Counted from the first letter of the stretch, positions 1-10,900 are shown. The stretch: 39,367 nucleotides of DNA from Candidatus Hydrogenedentota bacterium (GCA_018056705.1 JAGPFE010000029.1:1-39367), one strand, 5' to 3'. Made by a program: numbers and translations. The notes: generated by a model not told the origin, from the letters alone.

Positions 1-1
1 G

Positions 2-418
2 CCCAATCACGTGCATGGGATTATTGTATTGATCGATGGTAGGGGCACGTTGCAACGTGCCCCTACATCCACGCCATATGCCCCTACGTCCACGTCATGT
101 GCCCCTGCATCCACGCCATATGCCCCTACGTCCACGCCATGTGCCCCTACCGTGGAACGGTTCGGCAAACCCATATCGGATTCCATTCCAACCATTGTGC
201 GATTGTTCAAATCCGTCACCACCAAACGCATCAACATCCTGCGGGGTACCCCTGGCATGCCCGTCTGGCAACGTAATTATTACGAACACATCATCCGTAA
301 CAACGAATCCCTGAACCGCGTCCGCCAGTACATCGCCGATAACCCGGAACGCTGGGCCTATGATCGGGAGAATCCGGACGCGACCAATCCGGAGAAAGAG
401 CGACCATGGCGACCATGA
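2..418 (+). CDS. RAYT / IS200-like Y1 transposase, 3' part, with repeat insertion
   Basis: Open from the window edge, so the N-terminus is missing. The first visible residues are PNHVHGII, the HUH motif (His-x-His) of Y1 single-strand transposases. The C-terminal half carries the typical block [16 protein letters not shown], then [19 protein letters not shown] and the end-piece [11 protein letters not shown], which match REP-associated tyrosine transposases. The catalytic Tyr lies in the WQRNYYEH stretch. Between HUH motif and C-terminal block lies a palindrome followed by about 4.4 copies of a 21-bp repeat, read in frame as APTSTPY/C units. The gene thus still reads through, but its catalytic core is interrupted by low-complexity peptide and activity is doubtful. 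Its last codons overlap the hsdR start by 13 nt. Family assignment is firm; whether it is functional is unknown. Confidence 0.8.
   Translation, partial: PNHVHGIIVLIDGRGTLQRAPTSTPYAPTSTSCAPASTPYAPTSTPCAPTVERFGKPISDSIPTIVRLFKSVTTKRINILRGTPGMPVWQRNYYEHIIRNNESLNRVRQYIADNPERWAYDRENPDATNPEKERPWRP
39..66. repeat. 28-bp perfect palindrome inside RAYT gene
   Basis: Left arm gtaggggcacgt, a self-complementary tgca centre, and right arm acgtgcccctac form an uninterrupted 28-bp inverted repeat directly after the HUH motif codons. The right arm supplies the first bases of the following 21-bp tandem repeat (gcccctac). It looks like a REP/BIME-type palindrome lying inside the gene of a REP-type transposase. 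Confidence 0.85.
59..150 (+). repeat. 21-bp tandem repeat, about 4.4 copies
   Basis: Units begin at 59, 80, 101, 122 and 143 (the last partial). Each starts gccccta/gc and ends in catat or catgt; the alternation of these two endings gives a weak 42-bp higher-order period. Because 21 is divisible by 3, copy-number change keeps the transposase frame open. The encoded peptide unit is [14 protein letters not shown]. The start of each unit equals the right arm of the preceding palindrome. Confidence 0.9.
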
Positions 419-3400
419 CCGAAGACGACATCGAACAACTCGCCTTGGACGAACTCCGGGACCTCGGCTGGCAAACCGCCGTCGGGTCGGATATCGCGCC
501 CGATGGTGACCGCCCGGAGCGAAAGCACTTCGCGGATGTGGTGCTCCAGGCACGCCTGCTCGGGGCGCTTAGGCGCATCAATCCGGACATGCCAACGGTT
601 GCCATCGAAGAAGCCCTGCGCACGGTGCTTACACCCGCAAGCCCGGCGCTTATCGAGAACAACCGCCGCTTCCACCAGATGCTCACCGACGGCGTGGACG
701 TGTCCTGGATGGGGCCGGCAGGGGAACGCCACGGCAAGGCGTGGCTGCTGGACGTCGAACACCCGGAGCAAAACGACTGGCTGGCGGTCAACCAGTTCAC
801 GGTGATCGAGAACAGGCAGGAGCGCCGGCCGGATCTCGTGCTCTTCGTCAACGGCCTGCCGCTGGTGGTGATCGAACTGAAGAATCCCGGCACGGCCCGT
901 TCGACGATCCGCCATGCCTTCAACCAGCTCCGGACCTACCAGCAAGAAATCCCGTCGCTCTTCGTCTACAACGAAATCCTGGCGATTTCCGACGGCATGC
1001 AGGCCCGCTTCGGCACCCTGACTGCCGAGTGGGACCGATTCATGCCCTGGCGCACCATCGATGGTACCGACCTCTACCGGGAACCCGGCAACGAAAAGCA
1101 GAGCGAAGGCGTGCCGCAGCCGGGGATGAAGCCCCTGATCCGCGGCATGTTCGAACCGCGGCGCTTCCTCGACTACGTGCTCAACTTCGTCACCTTCGAG
1201 CAGGCGGACGAGGGCACGGAGGGAATGGCCAAGAAGGCCGCGGGTTACCACCAGTACCACGCGGTCAATCAGGCCTTGGCTTCTACGCTCATGGCCTGTG
1301 GGGTCGAAGCCGACGCGGGGGCGCTTTACGCCCGTTTTGCGGAGGCCGAAGCGGCCGATCCGTTCGCGGTGCGGGAGCCGGGGGCGGGATACAGCGCGAC
1401 GCTCGGCAACCGGCGCGCCGGCGTGATCTGGCACACGCAGGGGTCGGGCAAGAGCCTGACCATGGTTTTTTACGCCGGTAAGGTGATCCGCCATCCGGCG
1501 ATGCGGAACCCGACCATCGTCGTGATCACCGACCGCAACGACCTGGACAACCAGCTTTTCGGAACCTTTGCCGCCAACAGGCAACTTCTGCGCCAGACGC
1601 CGGTGCAGGCGGAAAACCGCGCCCACCTTAGGGAACTTCTTCAGGTTGCCTCGGGCGGCGTGATCTTTACCACCATCCAGAAATTCCTCCCCGAGAACAA
1701 GGGCGACGCGTATCCGCGCTTGTCCGACCGCAGTAACATCGTGGTCATCGCCGACGAGGCCCATCGCAGCCAGTACGACTTTATCGACGGCTTCGCCCGC
1801 CACATGCGCGACGCGCTGCCCAACGCGTCGTTCATCGGCTTCACCGGCACGCCCATCGAAAAGGAGGACCGGAACACCCGGGCGGTCTTTGGCGACTACA
1901 TTTCCATCTACGACATTCAACGCGCGGTGGAAGACGGCGCCACGGTGCCCATCTACTACGAAAGCCGACTGGTCAGGATCGAGCTGAACGAGGCGGAAAA
2001 ACCACGCCTGGACGAAACGTTCGAGGAAATCACCGAAGCCGAGGAAGATGAAGTCCGGCGCGAGCGGATCAAGAACAAGTGGGCATCACTGGAAGCCCTG
2101 GTGGGCGCCGAGAAGCGTATCCGGCTCGTTGCGGAAGACCTGGTGCGCCACTGGGAGCGGCGGCGCGAGGCGATGCTGGGCAAGGGGTTGATCGTCTGCA
2201 TGAGCCGCCGCATTTGCGTGGAGATGTACAAGGCCATCACCGCGCTTCGCCCAGACTGGCACAGCGACGACGACGCCAAAGGGAAGATCAAGGTGGTGAT
2301 GACCGGCTCGGCGTCCGATCCGCCCGACTGGCAGGCGCACGTGCGAAACAAGGAACGAAGTGCCCGCCGATTCAAGGATCCGAACGACGAGTTGGAGCTG
2401 GTTATCGTGCGCGACATGTGGCTCACCGGCTTCGACGCGCCACCCCTGCACACGATGTACATCGACAAGCCCATGAGCGGACACAACCTGATGCAAGCGA
2501 TCGCGCGAGTGAACCGGGTGTTCCGGGACAAGCCGGGCGGGCTGGTGGTGGACTACCTGGGCATCGCCGATTCGCTCAAGAAGGCGCTGGCGGTCTACGC
2601 GGACATCGGCGGGCGTGGCAAGGCCGCCATCGACCAGGCCGAGGCGGTGGCGGTGATGAAAGAGAAGTACGAGGTCGTCTGCGGTATCCTGCACGGATTC
2701 GACTACCGGCGGCTCCTCACTGCTGCTTCACAGGCTCGCCTGCAGGGCATCGCCCAGGCGATGGACTTCATCCTGGCGCAGGAGGACGGCAAGAAGCGCT
2801 ATCTGCAGGCCGTGGCGGCGCTCTCCAAAGCCTTTGCCCTGGCCGTGCCACATGAGGAGGCGCTGGCCATCCGCGACGAAGTGGGCCTGTTCCAGGAAAT
2901 CCGCGTATCCCTGATCAGGGCCACGGTGAGTGCTGCCGAGCGCGCGCCGGAGGAGATCGAGGCAGCGGTTCGCCAGCTCGTTTCTCAGGCGGTCGCGGGC
3001 CGCGAGGTGGTGGACATCTTCGCTGCGGCGGGTCTGGATAAGCCGGATATCTCCATCCTTTCTGATGAGTTCCTCGCCGAAGTCCGGGCACTTCCTCAGA
3101 AGAATCTTGCTGTTGAGACACTGAAGAAGCTCCTTCAGGACGAAATACAAGTGCGCCTGCGCAAGAACGTCGTGCAATCGCGGACCTTCTCGGAATTGCT
3201 GGAACAGGCGCTCAACAAGTATCACAACCGCGCCATCGAGGCGGCGCAAGTGATTGAAGAGCTCATCGCCATCGCCAAGCAGATGCGGGAGGCCGCGCGG
3301 CGCGGTGAAACGCTCGGGTTGTCCGACGACGAAGCCGCTTTCTACGACGCGCTGGCTTCCAACGACAGCGCGGTGCAGGTACTGGGCGATCAGGTCCTAA

Positions 3401-3612
3401 AGCAAATCGCTCAGGTACTGGTGGAAAGGGTGCGCAAGAGCGTTTCGGTGGATTGGAGCCGGCGCGAGAACGCCCGGGCGCAACTGCGGGTGCTGGTCAG
3501 ACGTATCCTGCGCCAGTACGGTTATCCGCCGGATAAGCAGGAACAGGCTACCGAGCTTGTGCTGGAACAGACCGAGGTTCTGTGCGAGGACTGGGTGGTA
3601 GCCAGAGCCTGA
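406..3612 (+). CDS. hsdR: Type I restriction enzyme R subunit (HsdR)
   Basis: 1068 aa, a normal HsdR length. It is the ATP-dependent DNA translocase and nuclease subunit of type I restriction-modification. Visible in order: an N-terminal PD-(D/E)xK nuclease with D near residue 144 ([10 protein letters not shown]) and the ELK of VVIELKNPG near 156; Walker A TQGSGKS near 345; DEAH box (IADEAHRS) near 448; motif [11 protein letters not shown] near 478; a second RecA-like domain ending in [16 protein letters not shown]; then a long helical C-terminus that would bind the methylase core. The ATG at 406 has ggagaaagag just upstream. No hsdM or hsdS follows within the window; they may lie left of position 1, beyond the transposase, or be absent. 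All key motifs look intact. The family is secure; the partner proteins are not known. Confidence 0.93.
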   Translation: MATMTEDDIEQLALDELRDLGWQTAVGSDIAPDGDRPERKHFADVVLQARLLGALRRINPDMPTVAIEEALRTVLTPASPALIENNRRFHQMLTDGVDVSWMGPAGERHGKAWLLDVEHPEQNDWLAVNQFTVIENRQERRPDLVLFVNGLPLVVIELKNPGTARSTIRHAFNQLRTYQQEIPSLFVYNEILAISDGMQARFGTLTAEWDRFMPWRTIDGTDLYREPGNEKQSEGVPQPGMKPLIRGMFEPRRFLDYVLNFVTFEQADEGTEGMAKKAAGYHQYHAVNQALASTLMACGVEADAGALYARFAEAEAADPFAVREPGAGYSATLGNRRAGVIWHTQGSGKSLTMVFYAGKVIRHPAMRNPTIVVITDRNDLDNQLFGTFAANRQLLRQTPVQAENRAHLRELLQVASGGVIFTTIQKFLPENKGDAYPRLSDRSNIVVIADEAHRSQYDFIDGFARHMRDALPNASFIGFTGTPIEKEDRNTRAVFGDYISIYDIQRAVEDGATVPIYYESRLVRIELNEAEKPRLDETFEEITEAEEDEVRRERIKNKWASLEALVGAEKRIRLVAEDLVRHWERRREAMLGKGLIVCMSRRICVEMYKAITALRPDWHSDDDAKGKIKVVMTGSASDPPDWQAHVRNKERSARRFKDPNDELELVIVRDMWLTGFDAPPLHTMYIDKPMSGHNLMQAIARVNRVFRDKPGGLVVDYLGIADSLKKALAVYADIGGRGKAAIDQAEAVAVMKEKYEVVCGILHGFDYRRLLTAASQARLQGIAQAMDFILAQEDGKKRYLQAVAALSKAFALAVPHEEALAIRDEVGLFQEIRVSLIRATVSAAERAPEEIEAAVRQLVSQAVAGREVVDIFAAAGLDKPDISILSDEFLAEVRALPQKNLAVETLKKLLQDEIQVRLRKNVVQSRTFSELLEQALNKYHNRAIEAAQVIEELIAIAKQMREAARRGETLGLSDDEAAFYDALASNDSAVQVLGDQVLKQIAQVLVERVRKSVSVDWSRRENARAQLRVLVRRILRQYGYPPDKQEQATELVLEQTEVLCEDWVVARA

Positions 3613-3626
3613 ATGGCCATACGCGG

Positions 3627-3733
3627 TCGTTCAACCTGGGCGATCTCTTCCCGAATCTCGGTTACCCCGTGGTTTCGGGGCCCAACCGGGGGCTGATCGC
3701 GACGCCCTGCGCGGCCCAGACGAAACACGCGCC
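3627..3733 (+). pseudogene. Decayed fragment of pglZ (N-terminal region)
   Basis: Reads SFNLGDLFPNLGYPVV, a gap of altered residues, then AQTKHAP, matching residues of about 98-135 of the intact PglZ at 35825-37861 (SFNLGDLFPNLSYPVV ... AQTKHAP). At DNA level the first 33 nt (3627-3659) are identical to the reverse complement of 37532-37564. The rest aligns by eye to 37459-37531 at roughly three-quarters identity, with a +2 and a -2 indel that cancel. No start codon, catalytic region or further pglZ sequence is present. It sits 15 nt after the hsdR stop. It is a relic, not a gene. Confidence 0.85.
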
Positions 3734-3922
3734 CGCGGCAGGCCCGGACGGCCTGCTTTCCACGCGCCGTTTCCGTGATCCCTGCCGTGGTTCTCCCGGG
3801 CCGCGAATCAGAAACTTATCATACCTTGCCGCCGCCTCTGGTCGACGCGTCCCGTCACCACCCATCATGGTGCCATAATGTGGTGGATGGCGTGGCGCGC
3901 CGGTAACCCGGCCCGCCTGGCG

Positions 3923-3931
3923 TGGTATAAT
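3923..3931 (+). promoter_or_regulatory. Extended -10 promoter candidate
   Basis: TGgTATAAT is a perfect extended -10 element (hexamer at 3926-3931) in an otherwise GC-rich gap. No convincing -35 hexamer is found 16-18 nt upstream. It would drive the small ORF at 3968 and the helicase/methylase/ATPase genes after it. A ctgcc/ggcag mini-hairpin lies just downstream. Confidence 0.4.
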
Positions 3932-3967
3932 CCCGGAGTCTGCCTTGCGGCAGAGGGGGTACGTACC

Positions 3968-4222
3968 ATGATTGAACACGCGGGGGATGTCCTGGTCATC
4001 GACGCGTGGCCTACCCGCCCTCCCGCGGGTAGCGCCAGCGCCGCCCTGCGGGCACGGTCCGAACGGCAAGGTCCCGGGCCCGGAGGTGGCGCCACGGGAG
4101 CAACAGGCCGGAAAACGGTTCCCGGGAATTCCTCATTCATCGCTAGCAAGCCAGTCCTCGCGCGTCGGCACGATGGATCCACGTTGAAACCGCTTTCACG
4201 GGAAAGGGACGCAAATGGGTAA
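3968..4222 (+). CDS. Small ORF of doubtful coding status before the helicase
   Basis: 84 codons from an ATG preceded by a gaggggg Shine-Dalgarno-like run, placed 36 nt after the TATAAT box. The first 16 residues (MIEHAGDVLVIDAWPT) look protein-like; the remainder is Ala/Gly/Pro/Arg-rich as expected of random high-GC frames. Its stop overlaps the helicase ATG by 8 nt. I recognise no family. The rest of the 3734-4214 gap shows no other gene. It may be a leader ORF, or the remains of a gene lost together with pglZ. Confidence 0.2.
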   Translation: MIEHAGDVLVIDAWPTRPPAGSASAALRARSERQGPGPGGGATGATGRKTVPGNSSFIASKPVLARRHDGSTLKPLSRERDANG

Positions 4223-7200
4223 TGCTTTGCTCACGACACTGAGAGGAAAACAAATTGTGCTGCAAGGGCATTTCGAAGTACCCGTGGTCCTGGAAGACGC
4301 GCGACCACTGGGTCCGGATGATACGGCAGGTTACGAGTGTCGCGTTCGTCTGCCTGATGGTTCTCTGGAGGAAGCGGTGATTTCCGCCGACGAGGCGACG
4401 GCCCTTCTCGCGCAGGGCGCTGACGAAGTGCCGTCCCACGCCCCCGTGGACGCTGAAAAACTTCGCCTCCTTATAGAGTCAGCCCGCATTCGACTGGCCT
4501 ATGCCCATGACCAGCAGTTCGCCGTAAGCATTTCGGGGATTCGCACCCTGCCGCACCAGATTGAGGCGGTATACCAGGTGATGCTGCCGCAACCCAGGCT
4601 TCGGTTTCTGCTGGCCGATGACCCTGGGGCAGGCAAGACCATCATGGCGGGACTCCTGATCAAGGAACTCAAGCTGCGCGGAGCGATTGACCGGGTGCTC
4701 ATTCTGTGCCCCGCGCCCCTCACCATCCAGTGGCAGGACGAGATGTTGCGCTGGTTTGGAGAACCTTTCGATATTGTCTTTTCCGCGGTCGATCAGCAGC
4801 AACTGGTGGATCCATGGGAACGTTCTTCCCAGATCATTGCCTCGATTGATTATGCCAAGCAGGAAGAAGTGCGCGATCGCGTGTGCAGACAGCGGTGGGA
4901 CCTCGTAATTATCGACGAAGCCCACAAGTGTTCCGCGCGGACCGCCACTGGAGGAGTAAAGCGCCCGGAAAACCGGGCCGTGACGACGAAACGTTATGAC
5001 CTGGCGTTCCGGCTCACTTCGCAGGCGGATCACGTACTCCTGCTGACCGCCACGCCCCACCATGGGGATGAGGACAAGTTCGGCCATTTTCTCCGGCTGA
5101 TTGATCCTGACCTGTTTCCGGAACCGCACCACCTGGAAAACCAGGCCGCCAACCTTCGCAAGGACGTGTTCCGACTCGGAAAGGATTCACCGTGGGCGAT
5201 CCGGAGACTAAAGGAAGACCTCAAGGACATACATGGGAGACGTCTTTTCCCGGATCGGCATGCCCGCACCGTTACCTTCCAGTTAAACCAGGAAGAATAC
5301 GCCCTCTACAAGAGCGTTGCCGCTTACATCAACGAATTCATCCCGCAGCAGACGGGGCAGAAGCGGTCCTCGGCGGCGCTGACCCGGACCGTGCTGCAAC
5401 GTCGACTGGTGAGTTCCACCTGTGCCATTCACGAGTCGCTCAAGCGACGGCTGCAAAAGCAGGAAGACCTGTGGAAAGAACTGGAGTCGCTCGATCCGGC
5501 CGCGCGCGCCCGTCGGCTAGGCATGCTGAATCGGAGTATGCCGGATGCCGAAGTGGACGAGGACGATCTGGACGACGCGGAACGGGATAACCTCGTGGAG
5601 GGGTACACGGAGGCGCAAGAACAGGATACGTTGCGGAGGGAAATTTCCGCCCTCAAGGAACTCGTGGAGCAGGCGCGCAGGGTACGCGAAAACGCGAGCG
5701 ATTCCAAGTTGGCCGCGTTAAGAAAGTGCCTCGAAGACGCGCAGTTCGCGGAACTGCGGGACGGACGGGGCAAGCTCCTGATTTTCACGGAGCACCGGGA
5801 CACGCTTGTTTACCTGCGCGAGCACCTGCAGCGCTGGGGATATACCACCTGCGAAATTCACGGCGGCATGAACCCCCATGAACGCAAGCAGGCCCAGGAA
5901 GTATTCAGGACCGGCGCGCAGGTATGCGTGGCGACAGAGGCCGCCGGTGAAGGGATCAACCTCCAGTTCTGTCACCTGATGATCAACTACGACTTGCCCT
6001 GGAATCCCACGCGACTGGAACAGCGCCTGGGTCGCATTCACCGGATTGGCCAGGAGCGGGACGTGTACGTGTTTAACTTCGTGGCCACGGATTCCGTGGA
6101 CGGCAGTCCCATCGTGGAAGGCCGGATACTGCAGCGGCTCCTGGAAAAACTTAACCAGATGCGGGACGCCCTGGAAGGACGCGTTTTCGACGTGATCGGC
6201 GAAGTGCTGTCCCTGAACGACGTAAACCTGCCGGAGATCCTGCGCGAAGCGGCCTGTGATCCAAAACGCCTGGATGAGTACCTGGACCAGATTGACCGCA
6301 TTGACCCGGAAAAATTCAAGGCGTACGAGGAAGCCACCGGGATCGCGCTTGCGCGCAGTCACGTGGATTTTTCGGCGTTCCAGCAGCGCAACCTCGAGGT
6401 CGAGGAACGCCGGCTGATGCCGCGGTATGTAGAGGCTCAGTTCCTGGCCGCCGCCCGCGAGGTGGGGCTCCGGGTGGAAGCGAGAGCCGATGGGCTGTGG
6501 CGCATCGAGCATGTCCGCGAGGAACTGCGGTCTGATCGGCTCCAGGCCGTTCAGAAATTCGGAAAAGCCGAACCATCCTACCGCAAGGTAACCTTTCACA
6601 AGGAACACCTCGAACAGAACGCGCACCTGGACGCCGTGCTGATGGTGCCCGGACATCCCCTGTACGCGGCGGTGGATGAGAAACTCAACACCTGTCTCGC
6701 GAATCTGGTGGGAGGCACGGCTTTTTACGTTGATCCCTTATGTGACAAGCCCTACCGGATCCATTTTTTCGAGATCCTGATCCGGGGGTACGACTCCAGG
6801 GGAAACAGCATACCAATCTACGGGGAACTCGTGGCCGTCCAGGAAGTGGACGGGTGCCACGAGGTGATCCCGAACGCCACGCTGCTCAACCTCGTGGCGC
6901 ATCCGTCTCCTCCGCGGGAGATCGATCCCATTTCCACGCAGGCGGCGGCCGATTTTCTCAAGGCGACCTATCAGCGCAAGTGCCGTGACCGGTGTCAGCA
7001 GGAGCGGCAGCATTTCGCCCAGGTTTGCCGGGAATACCTGCAAAGGTCGTTCCAGGCCCGGATCCGGCGCGCCCAGGAGCGGGCCATGTATCTTGCCGGC
7101 GAAGCGGCGAACAACCCGGATTATACGTTGGCCGCCGAAGAGGCCAAAAAATACGTGGCTGAACTGGAGCGCGCGCAGGAGGAACGCTTCGAGGGGTTAA

Positions 7201-7745
7201 ATCGCCTGGAGGTGGCGCGGACCGGGCCGGTCAAGCACGTGGGCACGGCCGTTGTGTTCCCACCCGATGCCGGGGCGCGGGAGCAGTTCCCGGACCTTGC
7301 CGAAGAACTCGATCCGAACGTTCGCCGGCAGAGCGAAATGGCGGCGGAGGACCTCGTGATTCAAGCCCTGGTCGCGGAGGGCTTCCCCGAGGACCGCATC
7401 GAGCGGGTCGGCCACCTGAAACTGGGGTTCGATATTCGCGCGCACAGGATCGCGGACCCCGCCACGGGGGAAGTGATCGTCAAGAGAATCGAGGTCAAGG
7501 GCCGTCGGCGCGGGCAGCCGATACGGTTGACCACCAACGAGTGGTTCAAGGCGGCGCAACTGGCCGACACCTACTGGCTCTACGTGGTCTGGGATCCCCT
7601 GGGCGAGACGCCAGAACTGGTCCGGATCCAGAATCCCTTCGCGCGGCTCGACCACGCCAAGCAGGAGGTCGTGACGGCACGGTACTACGAGATTCCGGCG
7701 GGGGCATTAGCGACCGTCGCGCGCCAAGGGGAGGCCACACCGTGA
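4215..7745 (+). CDS. SNF2-family helicase with C-terminal DUF3883 (BrxHII/DrmD-like)
   Basis: 1176 aa superfamily 2 ATPase. Walker A is DDPGAGKTIMAGLL near residue 136, DEAH (IIDEAHKCS) near 232, motif III LLTATPHHGDED near 276, helicase C-terminal domain near 515-620 with EAAGEGINLQF and LEQRLGRIHRIGQ. A long middle region follows. From about residue 1045 comes a DUF3883 domain with conserved FDIRAH ... IEVKGRR ... LTTNEWFKA, often described as a nuclease-like or DNA-end-sensing module. This architecture is found in prokaryotic defence clusters, including BREX type 3 helicases and DISARM DrmD; which subgroup it belongs to I cannot settle by eye. An aaaggga Shine-Dalgarno lies 5 nt before the ATG. 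The next gene is the DUF1156 methylase on the same strand after 231 nt. It probably translocates on or remodels DNA for the defence complex. Confidence 0.88.
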   Translation: MGNALLTTLRGKQIVLQGHFEVPVVLEDARPLGPDDTAGYECRVRLPDGSLEEAVISADEATALLAQGADEVPSHAPVDAEKLRLLIESARIRLAYAHDQQFAVSISGIRTLPHQIEAVYQVMLPQPRLRFLLADDPGAGKTIMAGLLIKELKLRGAIDRVLILCPAPLTIQWQDEMLRWFGEPFDIVFSAVDQQQLVDPWERSSQIIASIDYAKQEEVRDRVCRQRWDLVIIDEAHKCSARTATGGVKRPENRAVTTKRYDLAFRLTSQADHVLLLTATPHHGDEDKFGHFLRLIDPDLFPEPHHLENQAANLRKDVFRLGKDSPWAIRRLKEDLKDIHGRRLFPDRHARTVTFQLNQEEYALYKSVAAYINEFIPQQTGQKRSSAALTRTVLQRRLVSSTCAIHESLKRRLQKQEDLWKELESLDPAARARRLGMLNRSMPDAEVDEDDLDDAERDNLVEGYTEAQEQDTLRREISALKELVEQARRVRENASDSKLAALRKCLEDAQFAELRDGRGKLLIFTEHRDTLVYLREHLQRWGYTTCEIHGGMNPHERKQAQEVFRTGAQVCVATEAAGEGINLQFCHLMINYDLPWNPTRLEQRLGRIHRIGQERDVYVFNFVATDSVDGSPIVEGRILQRLLEKLNQMRDALEGRVFDVIGEVLSLNDVNLPEILREAACDPKRLDEYLDQIDRIDPEKFKAYEEATGIALARSHVDFSAFQQRNLEVEERRLMPRYVEAQFLAAAREVGLRVEARADGLWRIEHVREELRSDRLQAVQKFGKAEPSYRKVTFHKEHLEQNAHLDAVLMVPGHPLYAAVDEKLNTCLANLVGGTAFYVDPLCDKPYRIHFFEILIRGYDSRGNSIPIYGELVAVQEVDGCHEVIPNATLLNLVAHPSPPREIDPISTQAAADFLKATYQRKCRDRCQQERQHFAQVCREYLQRSFQARIRRAQERAMYLAGEAANNPDYTLAAEEAKKYVAELERAQEERFEGLNRLEVARTGPVKHVGTAVVFPPDAGAREQFPDLAEELDPNVRRQSEMAAEDLVIQALVAEGFPEDRIERVGHLKLGFDIRAHRIADPATGEVIVKRIEVKGRRRGQPIRLTTNEWFKAAQLADTYWLYVVWDPLGETPELVRIQNPFARLDHAKQEVVTARYYEIPAGALATVARQGEATP

Positions 7746-7906
7746 AGGCTGGTTTTGCCCGGCCAGTTCGGATCACAAGGCGTCGCCAACCTGGAACCAG
7801 GGGCCGCGACGTTTCATGTCTCCGGCCGGCATGGCGGTCCTGCCACCTGCCAGGACAGGGCCGTCTGTTGACTGCGCGGAAGTCACCCCGTTCCGCCGAT
7901 CACGTT

Positions 7907-7934
7907 TTGGCAGGTATGGATACAGGGGTAGAAT
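7907..7934 (+). promoter_or_regulatory. Sigma70-like promoter candidate before the methylase
   Basis: TTGGCA (7907-7912), a 16-nt spacer and TAGAAT (7929-7934), 42 nt ahead of the methylase GTG. The 231-nt gap 7746-7976 otherwise holds an imperfect hairpin near 7837-7857 (gtcctg/caggac arms) and no gene. An own promoter could let the methylase and ATPase be made separately from the helicase. Confidence 0.4.
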
Positions 7935-7976
7935 GGAAATACTCCGTGCCATCCCAGTCTGAAAAGGAGATCCAAC

Positions 7977-10900
7977 GTGCCAGACGAACGCAGCCTCATT
8001 GAAGACTTTCTGCCCATCCAGGTCATCAGCGCCGAGGCTTCCCGGGAGAAGTCCGTGCGCAAGGGGCACATTTCGACCCTGCACATCTGGTGGGCGCGCC
8101 GGCCCCTGGTGGCGTGTCGCGCCGCGGTATATGGCGCGCTGGTGCCGGTGTCGCGGTTCGTCCCGGAAAACGCCCCCGACCACAATAAGCAGGGCCTTGG
8201 CCGGGCCAACGCGGCCAGGTTCATCGAGCAACTCTGCAAGTATCCGGGTAACCCTGCCGTGATCGACAAGGCGCGGCGGCACATGCTCGAAGCCCACGCG
8301 GAGCGGCTGACCATCGAGACCGGCAGGCAGGTCACGGCAACGGACATCGAGGCAGGCCGGGCCCCGCGCCCCCGGGTGCTGGACATGTTCGCGGGCGGCG
8401 GGGCCATCCCGCTGGAGGCGTTGCGGCTCGGGTGCGAAGCCTACGCCCTCGACCTCAACCCGGTGGCCCACATCATCGAGCTCTGCACCCTGGTGTACCC
8501 GCAGCAGTTCGGCAAGCCTGACCCCAACGCCCGCGGCATGACCGGCCCCAGGAATGCAAAGGGCGAAACGACCTGGGGCGGCCTGGCCGAGGAGGTCCGC
8601 TACTGGGGCGAATGGGTGATCAAGAAGGTCAAGGCCGAGATCGGCGACCTTTACCCGCTCATCCCCGACCCCGAGTACAAGGGGAACAGACCGGCGGTCC
8701 AGTCCGAAATGTGGCTATCTCCAGACAAGGAAAGTATCCATCCCGGATACCTCGTGCCCGTCGCTTACCTCTGGACTCGGACGGTACGCTGCAAGAACCC
8801 CGCCTGCGGCGCGACCGTGCCGCTCGTGCGCCAGACGTGGCTTTGCAAGAAGAAGGACCACTACGTGGCGCTCAGGATGATCGCGCCGAAAGGCGAAAAG
8901 AAGGTCCGATTCGAGGTGGTGGAAAGCCCCACGGAAGCGGGCCTCGGCTTCGACCCGGCGGCATTTTCCAAGGCCGGCAACGCCTCCTGCCCATTCTGCG
9001 GGACCGTGGCGGACAGCGATTACGTGAAGCAGGAAGGACAGGCGGGCCGCCTGTCCCAACAGATGATGGCCATTGTCTGCACCCGGCCGAGCAGGCAGGG
9101 GAAGATCTACCTGTCCGCGGATGACTACCCGCAATACCTGCCCGATGACGAGGCCGTCCAAAAGCGTATCGAGGCGCTATGCCACCGGACGGGGCTGACG
9201 GTGCCGAACGAGCCAATGGATACGAATGATCCTACTACTGTTGCCGGCAGGGGTTTTGGCATTAAAACATTTAGTGAACTTTTCACCCCTCGCCAGATGC
9301 TCTGCCTGCTCACCTTCGCCGCCGCGGTAAGGGAGGCCTGTCAAACCATGGTGGGACAGGCCACTGGCCTGCCCGCCACAGGGGAGCCGACTGCGCCACC
9401 CATGAGCCAAGAGAGGGCCAAGGCGGTGGGGACGTATTTGGGGGTGCTGGTAGATCGGCAGGCAGACTATAACTCCGCGCTGTGTCACTGGCACAATACT
9501 AGGGAAATACTCGGAAACACTTTTGGCAGACAGGCGCTGCCGATGGTCTGGGATTTCGTTGAGTTGAACCCAATTGGAGAGGGGTCTGGAGGCGCCGCGG
9601 GCGCCCTCGACTGGATTGCCAGCGTAGCCGACGCCCAAGCCGGTTCCGGCCTCCCTGCCACCGTCAAACGCGGTTCAGCCACGGCGCTTCCGTGGTCCAA
9701 TGCCTTCTTTGACGCGGTCATCACCGACCCACCCTACTACGACAACATACAGTACGCGTCTCTTTCCGACTTCTTTTTTGTCTGGCTGAAACGGACGATC
9801 GGAGATCTTTACCCGGAACATTTCGGCACGGAGGTTGCCCCGAAGAAGCAGGAGGCGGTTGCCTCACCCTGGCGGCACAAAAGCCAGACCGAGGCGAAAC
9901 GCGCGTATGAGGGGATGATGGCGCAGGCCTTTGCCGAGGCAAATCGGGTCTTGAAACCCGGCGGCTCGATGGTCGTGGTCTATGCCCACAAGACCACGCT
10001 CGGCTGGTCCACGCTGGTGGACGCGATCCGGCAGGCGGGCTTCACCGTGACCGAGGCCTGGCCGCTGGATACCGAGATGAAAGCGCGGCTCATCGCGATG
10101 GAGACTGCCGCGCTCGCCTCCAGCATCTTCCTCGTCGCCCGCAAACGCGAAAGTAGCACGGGCGACTCGCCTGTGGACCAGGGCACAGGCCAGCGACCGG
10201 TGCCACCAAGGGTGGGTTCCTACGAGAACGAGGTCCGGCCCGAACTGGATCGAATCGTGCGCGAGCGGGTCGATTCGCTCTGGAAAATGGGCATTACCGG
10301 CGCGGACCTGGTCATCGCGGCGGTGGGCGCGGGGCTGCGGGCGTATACCGGCTTCTCCCGGGTGGAATACGCCAACGGCGAGGCGGTCCCGGCCGAGAAG
10401 TTCCTGGCCGAGGTGGAAGGACTCGTGCTCGAGACGCTCCTCGAAAAAGTGTTCGGGCTGACCGGAAGCGGGGTAGCCGCGGTGGACGGCCCGAGCCGGT
10501 TCTACCTGCTCTGGCGCTACACCTACGGCACCGCCGCGATGGACGCGGGCGAGGCCATCGTCTTCACCTACGGCCAGCGCGTGGAGCTGGAGGGCCCGAA
10601 CGGCTTATCCAGCGGCAACCACGCCCTTGTCGCGAAACAGAAGGGAACCTACCGGCTGCGGGATTTCAGCGAACGCGGCAGCGACCCGCAACTGGGCAAG
10701 GCAAAGGGTCCCGAAGGGGCCGTTCCGCTGATTGACACCTTGCACCGCGTCCTGTGGCTGCTGGAAAATGATCCGCGCGGGTTGAACGCGTTCCTGGACG
10801 AGGAGAAGCCAGACCGGGACCGGTTGCGCCTGCTGGCCCAGACCCTGTCCGGGACCGCCCTGGAAGGCAGGACGGAGGAGGCGCCGGAACGCGTCGTGTC

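Noticed and set aside
59..150. Repeat array that could be taken for a CRISPR
   Set aside because: Units are 21 bp and directly adjacent without spacers, in frame within a transposase gene; no cas genes nearby.
358..1920. 520-codon minus-strand open frame over hsdR
   Set aside because: Mirror of the HsdR reading frame in GC-rich DNA, with no domain pattern or ribosome site.
406..3612. Complete type I R-M system
   Set aside because: Only the R subunit is in the window; no HsdM (NPPY/N6_Mtase with HsdM N-domain) or HsdS is found on either strand.
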